Positions 1 through 7,035 of a stretch of 24,141 nucleotides of DNA are shown here, one piece after another. The number at the start of each line of letters is the position of its first letter. The stretch's first letter is position 1. This DNA is from Methylococcaceae bacterium. GTDB lineage: Bacteria > Pseudomonadota > Gammaproteobacteria > Methylococcales > Methylomonadaceae. The notes beneath the pieces were generated by a model. That model saw only the letters and a list, made by a program, of their open reading frames with translations, made no database searches and was not told the origin of the DNA. Location of the stretch: NCBI GenBank assembly GCA_021647585.1, contig JAKIUK010000062.1:1-24141 (forward strand). Reading direction: 5' to 3'. The position numbers and the translations under genes were made by a program.

Positions 1-177
1 TGATTTTTTTCCACTGCCTGTGCTGATTCTAGCAGCAATGCTGTGTTTAGTTTGTGCCTCTGTGATTGCTTGGTTAATTTCGACTAAGGTTTGATGGTTT
101 AAAGCGTTAAGTTTTTCGGGACGGTTGATAGTTAGGGTTAAAACTTTATTTGTTGTGTTTAAAAGTATGTTTGACAT
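1..177 (-). CDS. Enoyl-CoA hydratase/isomerase family protein, N-terminal part
   Basis: The reading frame opens with ATG at 177 and runs off the left edge of the window after 59 codons without a stop. The translation begins MSNILLNTTNKVLTLTINRP and continues EKLNALN, the usual opening of crotonase-fold enzymes (a beta-strand pair, then the NRPxxxNAL motif). Its last visible residues, TGSGKKS, match the TGxGxxFxAGAD region that forms the first half of the oxyanion hole. Family members hydrate or isomerise acyl-CoA thioesters, often in beta-oxidation. Substrate and exact role cannot be told from this fragment. It is divergent from the FKBP gene and has an extended -10 promoter candidate. No strong Shine-Dalgarno is visible, only GAG about 8 bases before the ATG. 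Confidence 0.8.
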   Translation of the reverse strand, partial: MSNILLNTTNKVLTLTINRPEKLNALNHQTLVEINQAITEAQTKHSIAARISTGSGKKS

Positions 178-206
178 GGGTAAGTCTCAATTAAAATAAA
201 GTTGAA

Positions 207-215
207 ATTATATCA
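207..215 (-). promoter_or_regulatory. Extended -10 promoter candidate for the enoyl-CoA hydratase gene
   Basis: On the minus strand the sequence TGATATAAT is a perfect extended -10 (TGnTATAAT). It lies about 30 bases upstream of the ATG at 177. No good -35 is seen, which extended -10 promoters tolerate. Confidence 0.5.
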
Positions 216-252
216 ATAATTGAACTCAAAAGGGATAATTGGGTCTATAGAG

Positions 253-281
253 TTGTTAATATTTAGCGTGTGTCATAAAAT
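253..281 (+). promoter_or_regulatory. Sigma-70 promoter of the FKBP gene
   Basis: TTGTTA at 253-258 and TAAAAT at 276-281 are separated by exactly 17 bases. The expected transcript start near 288 would give a leader of about 32 bases before the ATG at 320. Confidence 0.55.
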
Positions 282-319
282 ACGCACCTTTTAAGAAAAC
301 CAACATCGAGGATTTATAG

Positions 320-1039
320 ATGAATTTTAAATTATTACTGGCTGGAATCATTGTTATTTCAACTACATTTGTATCAGCTCAAGATAAAACGAGTAAAGAC
401 ATTAGTTTTGATAAGAAAAAAACCAGTTACGCTTATGGTTACCGTATTGGATTAGAATTTGCTAGCAAGAAAGGCAGTGAGTTTGAATTGACACTGGAAG
501 ATGCAATAAAAGGCATGCGTGAAGCAGCTGCAAAGAAAGATCCTACTGTATCTAAAGAAGATATGGTGTTAAACTTCCAAGCTTACCAAAAGAAAATGGA
601 AATGAGACAATTAGAAGCGTACAAAAAATTAGCCGCTTCAAACAAGAAACGCAGCGATGATTTCTTAAAAGCAAATCGTAAGAAAAAAGGCATTAAAGAA
701 CTCGCCTCAGGTATTCAATACCGTGTTATTGAAGATGGTGCAGGTAAGCACCCAACTATGGATAGTGAAGTTGTGATTCATTACCGTGGTTCGTTAATAG
801 GTACAGAAAACCCTGATAATTACCAAGAATTTGATTCGTCATTTGTTCGTGGTGAGCCAAAAGCTATTAAAATTAATACAGCGCTAAAAGGATGGCAAGA
901 AATTTTGCCTCTTATGAAGCCTGGTGCGAAATGGCAAGTATTTATTCCACCTGAGTTAGCTTATGGAATCAGAGGACAACGTCCAATTGGGCCAAATGAA
1001 ATATTGATCTTTGATATTAACTTATTGAGCATTAAATAA
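320..1039 (+). CDS. FKBP-type peptidyl-prolyl cis-trans isomerase, exported (FkpA/Mip-like)
   Basis: This 239-aa protein catalyses cis-trans isomerisation of X-Pro bonds and probably acts as a periplasmic or envelope folding helper. Residues 1-20 form a signal peptide with a charged start, a hydrophobic core and a VSA-QD cleavage site, with no lipobox cysteine. Residues 25-120 are a lysine-rich helical region with the YAYGYRIG segment typical of the FKBP_N dimerisation domain. Residues about 130-239 are the FKBP domain, with VVIHYRGSL, FDSSFVRGEP, LKGWQEILPLMKPG and IPPELAYG, followed by the closing strand LIFDINLLSI. GAGG at 308-311 sits 8 bases before the ATG. The gene has its own promoter and a strong terminator, so it appears monocistronic. 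Length and domain order are normal for FkpA/Mip proteins; which paralog it is cannot be decided. Confidence 0.9.
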   Translation: MNFKLLLAGIIVISTTFVSAQDKTSKDISFDKKKTSYAYGYRIGLEFASKKGSEFELTLEDAIKGMREAAAKKDPTVSKEDMVLNFQAYQKKMEMRQLEAYKKLAASNKKRSDDFLKANRKKKGIKELASGIQYRVIEDGAGKHPTMDSEVVIHYRGSLIGTENPDNYQEFDSSFVRGEPKAIKINTALKGWQEILPLMKPGAKWQVFIPPELAYGIRGQRPIGPNEILIFDINLLSIK

Positions 1040-1084
1040 CCTTGTATTTGACTCAACATGGTTAAGTATAGTTTGACACAATTT

Positions 1085-1121
1085 AGAGGCGGAGTAATGC
1101 GAATTACTCCGTTTTTTTATG
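1085..1121 (+). promoter_or_regulatory. Possible Shine-Dalgarno brought near the start by a hairpin
   Basis: AGAGG at 1085-1089 abuts the base of the terminator stem. Linearly it is 29 bases from the ATG at 1119. If the hairpin 1090-1111 is folded in the mRNA, only the seven U residues separate AGAGG from AUG, close to ideal spacing. No other ribosome-binding sequence is visible for this gene. The idea is inferred from the sequence alone. Confidence 0.35.
1090..1118 (+). terminator. Intrinsic terminator after the FKBP gene
   Basis: A perfect 9-bp stem (1090-1098 with 1103-1111) closes on the tetraloop GCGA and is followed directly by seven T residues (1112-1118). The ATG of the next gene begins at the very next base. 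Confidence 0.85.
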
Positions 1122-1718
1122 TTTAATATCCAAAATAAAGATAAGCTTTACAGCAATTTAAAATCAATCTTAAAAACGGAGTTGATTCCGACTGAAATTT
1201 GGCAAGCATCTGGTCATGATGAATTTAGACCCGCCGCTGTGCTTGTTCCGTTGTTTTGGCAAGATGAAGAAATACATGTTTTGTTAACGAAACGTTCAGA
1301 ACAACTTAAACATCATTCAGGGCAAGTGAGTTTTCCTGGTGGTGGTTTTGACGAAGCGGATATAACTATTCGTCAAGCGGCTATTCGTGAAACAAAAGAA
1401 GAAATAGGCATTAATTCAGTCTATATTGATGTTGTAGGTTATTTGGATGATATCGAAACAAATTCTGGTTTTTATGTCACTTCATTTGTCGGCATTTTAA
1501 AAGATGGATTTTCAGTGGTAATAAATGAAGATGAAGTGGCAGAAGTCTTTTCAGTGCCTTTGTCCTTCTTTTGTGAGGAAAAAAATTGTCAAAAACGCAG
1601 TGCCAATTACCAAGGAAAGAATGTCAATTATTATGTATACGAGTACAATAATTACACTATTTGGGGTGTCACAGCTGAAATTATCGTAAAATTAGTCAAA
1701 AAACTTAAAAACAAATAA
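1119..1718 (+). CDS. nudL: CoA pyrophosphatase-type Nudix hydrolase
   Basis: The 199-aa product should hydrolyse coenzyme A or its derivatives to 3',5'-ADP and 4'-phosphopantetheine. The family-specific signature is clear at residues 55-76: LLTKRS, then LKHHSGQVSFPGGG. It runs directly into the Nudix box, ending RETKEEIGI at 90-98, where the glutamates bind the metal. Length is normal for the family (about 190-210 aa). The ATG at 1119 directly follows the T-run of the preceding terminator, so transcription must come from read-through or an unseen promoter. No better in-frame start with a ribosome-binding site is visible. A TTG 63 bases downstream has GGAG touching it, which leaves no spacing. 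The gene ends 4 bases before the truncated miaB, suggesting a former two-gene unit. Confidence 0.85.
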   Translation: MFNIQNKDKLYSNLKSILKTELIPTEIWQASGHDEFRPAAVLVPLFWQDEEIHVLLTKRSEQLKHHSGQVSFPGGGFDEADITIRQAAIRETKEEIGINSVYIDVVGYLDDIETNSGFYVTSFVGILKDGFSVVINEDEVAEVFSVPLSFFCEEKNCQKRSANYQGKNVNYYVYEYNNYTIWGVTAEIIVKLVKKLKNK

Positions 1719-1722
1719 AATT

Positions 1723-2178
1723 ATGTCAGAACAAAAAAAAGGTAAGTTATTTATAAAAACACACGGGTGCCAAATGAATGAATACGATTCATCAAAAATG
1801 CAAGACGTGTTAATTGATTCGTATGGGCTTGAAATGACAGAGATTGAAGCCGAAGCCGATGTTATTTTATTAAATACCTGTTCCATTCGAGAAAAAGCTC
1901 AAGAGAAAGTCTTTTCTCAATTAGGTAGATGGCGCAAACTTAAAGAAAAGAATCCTAATTTAGTTATTGGCGTTGGCGGTTGTGTGGCATCTCAAGAAGG
2001 TGATAATATTATCAAACGCGCACCCTATGTGGATATGGTATTTGGGCCACAAACTTTACATCGCCTTCCTAAGATGCTCAAAGCAGTCAATGATGAGCAA
2101 AAACCACAAATGGACATTACTTTTCCTGAGATAGAAAAATTTGATAACAACGGGTGTTTTTCGACAGGCTATTTATAA
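1723..2178 (+). pseudogene. miaB: Truncated miaB (tRNA-2-methylthio-N6-dimethylallyladenosine synthase), N-terminal domain only
   Basis: Intact MiaB (about 440-475 aa) methylthiolates i6A37 of tRNAs. This frame stops after 151 codons. Residues 8-140 are a well-conserved UPF0004 domain with all three auxiliary-cluster cysteines: C16 in THGCQMN, C53 in NTCSIREKA and C87 in GGCVASQ. The conserved FPEIEKFDN segment is present. After it the sequence becomes unrelated (NGCFSTGYL, stop) and then meets fliT from the other strand. The radical-SAM CxxxCxxC, its barrel and the TRAM domain are absent, so the enzyme cannot work as MiaB. The clean change from conserved to unrelated sequence near 2145 looks like a rearrangement junction rather than a point mutation. 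An assembly join is the alternative. No Shine-Dalgarno is evident before the ATG. Confidence 0.85.
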
Positions 2179-2199
2179 ACCCTAAAATTAACCAGGGTT
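2178..2199. repeat. Small inverted repeat between truncated miaB and fliT
   Basis: AACCCT at 2178-2183 pairs with AGGGTT at 2194-2199 across a 10-base loop. It lies 11 bases past the fliT stop codon and could help end the fliST transcript, but it has no T-run, so it is weak as a terminator. It also marks the junction where miaB is broken. Confidence 0.3.
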
Positions 2200-2210
2200 C
2201 AAAATCATAA

Positions 2211-2510
2211 CTATAATGCCTGATAAGCGCTTGCCTTTGCTTGCCCTTGCCGCATAGACCTTAATTCAGTAGCGATATCTGCTCTATGAGCCTCAGCAGC
2301 ATTCAAAACCTCTTGATTTAGCCGCTGCACTTCAAGTAAATCCTCTTGCTCTTGCTTAGAAAACATGGGCTCAGCTGCGGCAAACAACTGCCTCAGCATT
2401 TTATCTTGCAGTACCTGCATTTCCATCAGCTGATCCCATTGCTCCTCAATGACAAGCAACAGCATATCCTGAGTAAACAATAGCACATCAGATACACTAT
2501 GATCCGTCAT
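2211..2510 (-). CDS. fliT: FliT-like flagellar export chaperone
   Basis: This 99-aa, mostly helical, Glu/Gln-rich protein has the size and heptad-like pattern of FliT. FliT binds the FliD cap protein before export and can modulate the flagellar master regulator. Sequence identity in this family is low, so the call rests mainly on position (4 bases after the fliS stop, same strand), length and helical pattern. VIEEQWDQLMEMQVLQDKMLRQLF is the typical first amphipathic helix. It would be cotranscribed with fliS from the sigma-28 promoter at 3090-3116. Its usual partner fliD is more than 4.8 kb away on the other strand. Confidence 0.75.
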   Translation of the reverse strand: MTDHSVSDVLLFTQDMLLLVIEEQWDQLMEMQVLQDKMLRQLFAAAEPMFSKQEQEDLLEVQRLNQEVLNAAEAHRADIATELRSMRQGQAKASAYQAL

Positions 2511-2514
2511 ATAA

Positions 2515-3045
2515 CTAACCGGAATAAGCCTTTAGCGCTCTATTAGCCCGTGCATTCACAGGCGGAGCAGGATTTTTAACAGGAATATCTTCATCTGACT
2601 TAACAGTCTTATTCTCAGTAGCAGCAACAGGCGCATCAGCTACTACCTGCTCAGTTGATGAAGAGTTAATTGCATCCCAGGCTATCTTAACATCACGCAG
2701 CAAACCACTAATCTCATCCAGAATTTCTTCGCTATCCTTTAAATTTGCAGTGACTAGACGACGACCAATATAATCATAAAGTGACTCAAGATTAGCCGCT
2801 ATTTCACCGCCATTCTCCACATCAAGGCTGGCCCTTAAACCACCTACAATTTCAATAGTCTGACTGATGAACTTGCCTTTTTCGGCAATTTCCTTCCGCT
2901 GCATTGCACCTTTGGCAAAAGCAATACGCTTCAAAGCCCCTTCAAACAACATCTGAATCAAACGATGTGGATCAGCATACTCAATTTCAGAGTTATACCC
3001 ATAATCACTATAACTACTTAAAGCCGAATTCATTTTTGCACTCAT
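2515..3045 (-). CDS. fliS: FliS flagellin-specific export chaperone
   Basis: The 176-aa product binds the disordered C-terminus of flagellin and prevents it polymerising in the cytoplasm. The core is plainly FliS: a SALSSYSDYGYNSEIEYADP opening, then HRLIQMLFEGALKRIAFAKGAM, the helix IAEKGKFISQTIEIVGGLRASLD, and LYDYIGRRLVTANLKDS. About 50 extra residues at the C-terminus are rich in Ala, Pro and Lys, making it longer than the usual 125-145 aa. The start is set at 3045 (MSAKMN). An upstream in-frame ATG at 3138 exists, but a near-perfect sigma-28 promoter lies inside that extension, and AAAGGTG at 3051-3057 is correctly spaced for 3045. The gene diverges from the flagellin gene instead of following fliD, its usual place. 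Confidence 0.92.
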   Translation of the reverse strand: MSAKMNSALSSYSDYGYNSEIEYADPHRLIQMLFEGALKRIAFAKGAMQRKEIAEKGKFISQTIEIVGGLRASLDVENGGEIAANLESLYDYIGRRLVTANLKDSEEILDEISGLLRDVKIAWDAINSSSTEQVVADAPVAATENKTVKSDEDIPVKNPAPPVNARANRALKAYSG

Positions 3046-3089
3046 TGCAACACCTTTTATATAACCTGAATTTATTAGAACTATAAAAC

Positions 3090-3116
3090 TTATCGGCACA
3101 CAGGCGATGTTCTTTA
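3090..3116 (-). promoter_or_regulatory. Sigma-28 (FliA) promoter of fliST
   Basis: Read on the minus strand: TAAAGAAC (3116-3109), 11 bases, then GCCGATAA (3097-3090). The -10 and the spacing match the sigma-28 consensus TAAAGTTT-N11-GCCGATAA exactly. The transcript start near 3083 gives a leader of about 38 bases to the fliS ATG. Confidence 0.9.
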
Positions 3117-3237
3117 GTCTAAATTCTGTTATATACAAGTATAACAGCAGGTTTCAAAATTGTAACTTATTGATAAAATAAATCGTTTAGCATTTATACA
3201 AAACATTACAACTCGAAGAGCAGCACGCATTACAAAC

Positions 3238-3491
3238 GTTTAACCTAGAAAAATCAGTTAAGCACGGGTTTTGTGGAAAATCTGGGCGAAAAAGACAAAG
3301 AATTGCTCGAAGATAATGGCCATAGTCCTTATCGAGAGCTATACTGCAGGATTTTTCGTCCAGATTTCTTCACAAAACTGTGAAGCGAATATCTCTCACC
3401 CATCAGGTACGTACTAATTCATTAAGATATACTTATTATTCAATAGTTTATGCACACCCTAAGCGATCAACTGATTTATCTAGGTTTAAAC
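3238..3491. mobile_element. Foldback element with terminal inverted repeats, copy 1 (MITE-like)
   Basis: This 254-bp element has ends that are inverted copies: ACCTAGAAAAATCAGTT at the left and ACCTAGATAAATCAGTT read inward from the right. Inside are longer imperfect arms. Bases from about 3263 (CACGGGTTTTGTGG, then AAATCTGGGCGAAAAA) pair with a stretch ending near 3384 (CCAGATTTCTTCACAAAACTGTG), and a further palindrome around GGCCAT (3319-3324) lies at the centre. No open reading frame is present, so it would be non-autonomous. No target-site duplication is obvious. It lies between fliS and the flagellin gene, upstream of both promoters. A related copy is at 7036-7208. Confidence 0.7.
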
Positions 3492-3661
3492 TAACCATCC
3501 TACAACTCACCATACCAAACATTGGACACGTCGCTAACGCGTTTTAGCCCAACCGACACAACCTAATATAAAATGCATACACCCTTCATACTATAATAAA
3601 TACAAAAAAATAAATTTTATACTCCTATCTCAGGAATGAGAACAAGCTCACAAAAAAATAT
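3492..3661. other. Intergenic stretch upstream of the flagellin promoter
   Basis: No gene is seen. The stretch is AT-rich, with an A/T-run around 3595-3625 and nothing I can assign. It separates the inverted-repeat element from the sigma-28 promoter. Confidence 0.6.
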
Positions 3662-3688
3662 TAAAGAAACTCAAAGCCAAGACGATAA
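3662..3688 (+). promoter_or_regulatory. Sigma-28 (FliA) promoter of the flagellin gene
   Basis: TAAAGAAA at 3662-3669, 11 bases, then GACGATAA at 3681-3688. There are two mismatches in the second half of the -35 and one in the -10 against TAAAGTTT-N11-GCCGATAA. The start near 3695 gives a leader of about 110 bases. Confidence 0.85.
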
Positions 3689-3803
3689 CCTCAGTGACAA
3701 AAGCAAAAACCCATTCAATGTTTCGGGTAACGCTAACATTTTATTCGCCGCGCATTCAATACAAGTTAGGTGCACGGGCTTCTAACAAAACTGGAGAACT
3801 ATC

Positions 3804-6407
3804 ATGGCTTTAGGTATTAACACCAATGTTGCATCAATCAATGCGCAACGTAATCTAAACAGCTCTCAGAGCGGTTTAGCCACCTCATTACAACGTCTAT
3901 CATCGGGTTTGCGTATTAACAGCGCAAAAGATGATGCTGCAGGCCTGGCGATTTCAGACCGAATGACTTCACAAGTTAAAGGCTTGTCACAAGCCAGCCG
4001 AAATGCCAACGACGGTATTTCATTAGCTCAAACAGCTGAGGGTGCTTTAGGAGAAAGCACCAATATTCTACAGCGTGTTCGTGAACTAGCCGTGCAATCA
4101 GCTAACTCTACCAACTCCTCTTCTGACCGTTTAAGTCTACAGGCAGAGGTAAATCAGTTAGTTTCTGAATTAGACAGAATTTCTGATACTACTTCATTTA
4201 ACGGTATTAAACTGTTAGACGGTTCTTTCCAGTCTCAACAATTTCAAGTGGGTGCTGATGCAGGTCAGACCATTCAAGTCTCTGTTACAAAAGCTACTTC
4301 TAATAGCCTGGGAATAGAAAAGGTTTCTACTGATAACAATGTGTTAGGGAGTGCTGTAGCAACTAACGGAAATTATGTTACTACTAATTCGACTACATTA
4401 GGCGAAGCTGCAAATGCAGCCACTTACGCTGCAGCCTTAACAGCTACAGATTTAGGTACAGCGGGAGCCCAACAAATAACAATTACTCCACCTAATGGCG
4501 CTGCAGCAACAGTTCTTACCCTTGCATCACCAGCAGATTTAGATGCTTCTGTCATTGCTTCTAAACTAGATGCAAATACTGGTGTAACTGCAACAGCATC
4601 AAACAGCGTTACAATAGATAACCCAGTGTTTGACGGCATACAAAATGGTGATGAAATTTCTTTTGATATAACTAGTGGTAATGGCTCAACCACACAGACT
4701 GTCTTCTTCACCTACAACGCAGACACTTACGAGGAAGATTTTGACTCCAACCTGTCTTCAGCCGTAGATGCCCTCAATAAAACAAATGCGAATTCTGATT
4801 TATCCTATGATGGCACATCAAACACCATAAGCAGTACATCAGGAGCTAATTTAGGCATTGCAGATTTTAATAAAATCGATACATCTAGAGGTAGCATTTC
4901 TTCAGATTTTCTCAATGGAGAAGCAATAAACTTTACTATTGGCTTCGGTACCACTGAAACCTTAGGCATTACACTAGCAACCAATATTTCTGACGTTGTA
5001 ACAGATTTAAAAGCTCTCACTGGAGCCGTTGATAACGGTGATAATACATACACCTTCACAAATGCAGCAGGCAATGAATCGATAACATTTACACATGACA
5101 CTGTAGCTGACACACTAAGCTTTCAGACCAGCACCGATGGTTCCTTACCTGCTGGAAGCACCGCAGTATCAATAACAGGACTTAGCACCTCAGCAGGAGC
5201 AGCCGCAACTGCATCAATAACTCTTGCTAGTGGCAGTGGTTCTACTGGAGGAACAACTGACGTATTACTTGCCGCCAATACTATTACAGATGTAACTGCT
5301 GTTAGCGTCGACACATCCACCATTAAATTTGGCGACCAATTGGTTAAAGATCTTGACACAACAGGAACTCAAGCAGCAATTAAAATTGGAGAGCTAGATA
5401 TTTTCTTAGATGACAATTTCACCATTCAATCAGATAAAACAGCTGGAAGTATCTTTGCTACGGCTGGTGGCGTTGATGCCAAATTAACCGAAGGAGGCTT
5501 AGGTGATACATCTGAAGGCAATAACGTGGAATCACAGAAACTCACTATTGCAGGAACAGGATCAGGCAGCGTCAATATAAACAAGGACGACACTGCAGAT
5601 TTAATTGTATCGCAAATTAATGCTATCGCTGATGTAACCGGTGTAAATGCTAGCGCAAGTTCTACCGCAACGTTAAGCAACCTGACAGGTGACGGTGTTG
5701 TCTCTTTAACTCTTAACGGAACAGAACTTTCCGCAAATGTAACGAAAAATGATTTAACAGCACTTACAAGTTCCATTAACGATCAAGCCAGCAAGACAGG
5801 GGTTATAGCAACATTAAACATTACCAATGATGAGATCACTTTGTCGAATCAAACGGGGGAAAATATTGAAATTCAAGATTATAATAGCAGCAATGCTTCG
5901 GCAACTATTGACGTAGGCGGTGCTATAGGAGTAGATACCACTTTAACCGGAGGAAAAGGAGACTCAACCGTTGTAGGTGGAACTATTGAGTTCAAATCTA
6001 CTGCTGGTTCCTTTAGTGTAAATTCAAATATTGAAGCAGCTGATGGCGGACTGTTTGCCGCAAGCGCTAACAAGTTGAATTCCAGCAAGTTAGAATCTGT
6101 AGAAAGCTTAGACATCTCCACAGTAGCTGGAGCCAATGCAGCGATTGATATTATTGACGGCGCTTTATCCAACATAGACAGTAACCGGGCTGATTTGGGT
6201 GCGATTCAAAACCGTTTCACTTCAACCATTTCTAACTTGTCTGTCAGTATAGAGAACATCAGTGCTGCTCGGTCTCGAATTCAGGATACTGATTTCGCTT
6301 CTGAAACTGCAGAGCTAACACGGAACCAGATTCTGCAACAGGCAGGTACAGCGATGTTAGCGCAGGCTAACCAACTACCACAAAGTGTACTATCATTATT
6401 AGGATAA
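3804..6407 (+). CDS. fliC: Flagellin, large form with expanded central domain
   Basis: This 867-aa protein is the filament subunit, exported by the flagellar type III system. The N-terminal D0/D1 part (about 1-165) is canonical: MALGINTNVASINAQRNL, LSSGLRINSAKDDAAGLAI, LQRVRELAVQSANSTNS, TSFNGIKLLDG. The C-terminal D1/D0 part (about 775-867) includes AIDIIDGALSNIDSNRADLGA, NRFTSTISNLSVSIENISAA and the end QANQLPQSVLSLLG. The roughly 600 residues between are Thr/Ser/Ala/Gly-rich beta-type sequence. The stretch around 576-695, with a DLIVSQINAIADVTGVNAS segment, resembles the Flagellin_IN motif, and similar strand-helix units may repeat from about 220. E. coli flagellin has about 500 aa, so this is unusually long. 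GGAG at 3793-3796 is 7 bases from the ATG. A sigma-28 promoter precedes it and a long hairpin follows. Confidence 0.95.
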   Translation: MALGINTNVASINAQRNLNSSQSGLATSLQRLSSGLRINSAKDDAAGLAISDRMTSQVKGLSQASRNANDGISLAQTAEGALGESTNILQRVRELAVQSANSTNSSSDRLSLQAEVNQLVSELDRISDTTSFNGIKLLDGSFQSQQFQVGADAGQTIQVSVTKATSNSLGIEKVSTDNNVLGSAVATNGNYVTTNSTTLGEAANAATYAAALTATDLGTAGAQQITITPPNGAAATVLTLASPADLDASVIASKLDANTGVTATASNSVTIDNPVFDGIQNGDEISFDITSGNGSTTQTVFFTYNADTYEEDFDSNLSSAVDALNKTNANSDLSYDGTSNTISSTSGANLGIADFNKIDTSRGSISSDFLNGEAINFTIGFGTTETLGITLATNISDVVTDLKALTGAVDNGDNTYTFTNAAGNESITFTHDTVADTLSFQTSTDGSLPAGSTAVSITGLSTSAGAAATASITLASGSGSTGGTTDVLLAANTITDVTAVSVDTSTIKFGDQLVKDLDTTGTQAAIKIGELDIFLDDNFTIQSDKTAGSIFATAGGVDAKLTEGGLGDTSEGNNVESQKLTIAGTGSGSVNINKDDTADLIVSQINAIADVTGVNASASSTATLSNLTGDGVVSLTLNGTELSANVTKNDLTALTSSINDQASKTGVIATLNITNDEITLSNQTGENIEIQDYNSSNASATIDVGGAIGVDTTLTGGKGDSTVVGGTIEFKSTAGSFSVNSNIEAADGGLFAASANKLNSSKLESVESLDISTVAGANAAIDIIDGALSNIDSNRADLGAIQNRFTSTISNLSVSIENISAARSRIQDTDFASETAELTRNQILQQAGTAMLAQANQLPQSVLSLLG

Positions 6408-6417
6408 GGTAGTTAAC

Positions 6418-6476
6418 AAGAGCCTTTCTGTTCTGGTTCCCTCCTAAAATTAAGGGGGAACCAGAATTTCGCTCTT
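6418..6476 (+). terminator. Long hairpin after the flagellin gene
   Basis: TTCTGGTTCCC (6431-6441) pairs perfectly with GGGAACCAGAA (6456-6466), and an outer stem AAGAGC (6418-6423) pairs with GCTCTT (6471-6476). Only TTT follows the inner stem, so it may end most flagellin transcripts or protect their 3' end while some continue into flaG 20 bases on. Confidence 0.6.
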
Positions 6477-6495
6477 ACTAAAACGAGACAAGATT

Positions 6496-6957
6496 ATGAC
6501 TGCAAATATTAACATACAGAATAAACCGGCAATGCCTGAGCTGGCAAAACCGGTTTTAAAAGCAGTAGATCATCCGTCTAAAGACATAAAAGAAGAACCA
6601 CAAAAAACAATTCGACCCATTGATTCCGCTAAAACTGAAAAATCCGATAAAAAAGCTGATATATCCAAAGTTGATAAAGCTGAAGAAACAGCAGAAGAGC
6701 AAGAAGCTTCTGAACAAGCTTTAGGTGATGCGGTTAAACAATTGAACTCTTATGTCCAGTCTATCAATCGAAACCTGGAATTTAATATTGATAAAGACAG
6801 CGGCCAAACCGTTGTTAAAGTGATAGACGCTGAAACAGATGAAATGATTAGACAAATACCTAATGAAGAGGCATTAAAGATTGCTAAACAACTTGATATT
6901 AGCTTAAAAGATGGTTCTAAAAGCTCTGAACTTTTATTAATTAGAGCTAAAGCCTAA
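6496..6957 (+). CDS. flaG: FlaG family flagellar protein
   Basis: This 153-aa protein of the FlaG family influences filament length in several polarly flagellated bacteria; its mechanism is not settled. The conserved C-terminal domain is at about residues 78-145: LNSYVQSINRNLEFNIDKDSG, TVVKVIDAETDEMIRQIPNEE, ALKIAKQLD. The N-terminal 75 residues are charged (Lys/Glu-rich) and look disordered, as is common in the family. It lies between the flagellin gene and fliD, its standard place. Only a weak GAGA precedes the ATG, and no separate promoter is seen, so it probably depends on read-through from fliC. Confidence 0.9.
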   Translation: MTANINIQNKPAMPELAKPVLKAVDHPSKDIKEEPQKTIRPIDSAKTEKSDKKADISKVDKAEETAEEQEASEQALGDAVKQLNSYVQSINRNLEFNIDKDSGQTVVKVIDAETDEMIRQIPNEEALKIAKQLDISLKDGSKSSELLLIRAKA

Positions 6958-6964
6958 CTATAAG

Positions 6965-6980
6965 TGGCATTGTAATTGCT
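6965..6980 (+). promoter_or_regulatory. Sigma-54 (RpoN) promoter candidate for fliD
   Basis: TGGCAT, five bases, then TTGCT matches TGGCAC-N5-TTGCW with one mismatch. The GG (6966-6967) and GC (6978-6979) are exactly 10 bases apart, as sigma-54 requires. It starts 8 bases after the flaG stop. In Pseudomonas fliD is an RpoN/FleQ-dependent gene, which supports the call. The start would be near 6991, giving a leader of about 350 bases. Confidence 0.6.
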
Positions 6981-7002
6981 TATAAAATATAAATGCATAA
7001 TA

Positions 7003-7029
7003 AGCGGCAATGGCCGCTATTTGTGTTTG
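7003..7029 (+). terminator. Hairpin after flaG, weak terminator
   Basis: AGCGGC (7003-7008) pairs with GCCGCT (7013-7018) around AATG, followed by a T/G-rich tail with TTT runs. It may end the fliC-flaG transcript. It also falls within the first 30 bases of any transcript from the sigma-54 promoter. Confidence 0.4.
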
Positions 7030-7035
7030 TGGTGA

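Noticed and set aside
2186..2206. GGTTCAAAATC resembling a tRNA T-arm, suggesting a tRNA remnant as integration site
   Set aside because: No matching acceptor or anticodon stems on either side; the inverted repeat AACCCT/AGGGTT explains most of the match.
4424..6175. Several long minus-strand frames opposite the flagellin gene (4424-4711, 4805-5113, 5123-5359, 5426-5776, 5879-6175)
   Set aside because: They mirror the Thr/Ser/Ala-rich codons of the flagellin middle, show low-complexity Val/Ser/Pro sequence, have no ribosome sites and match no family.
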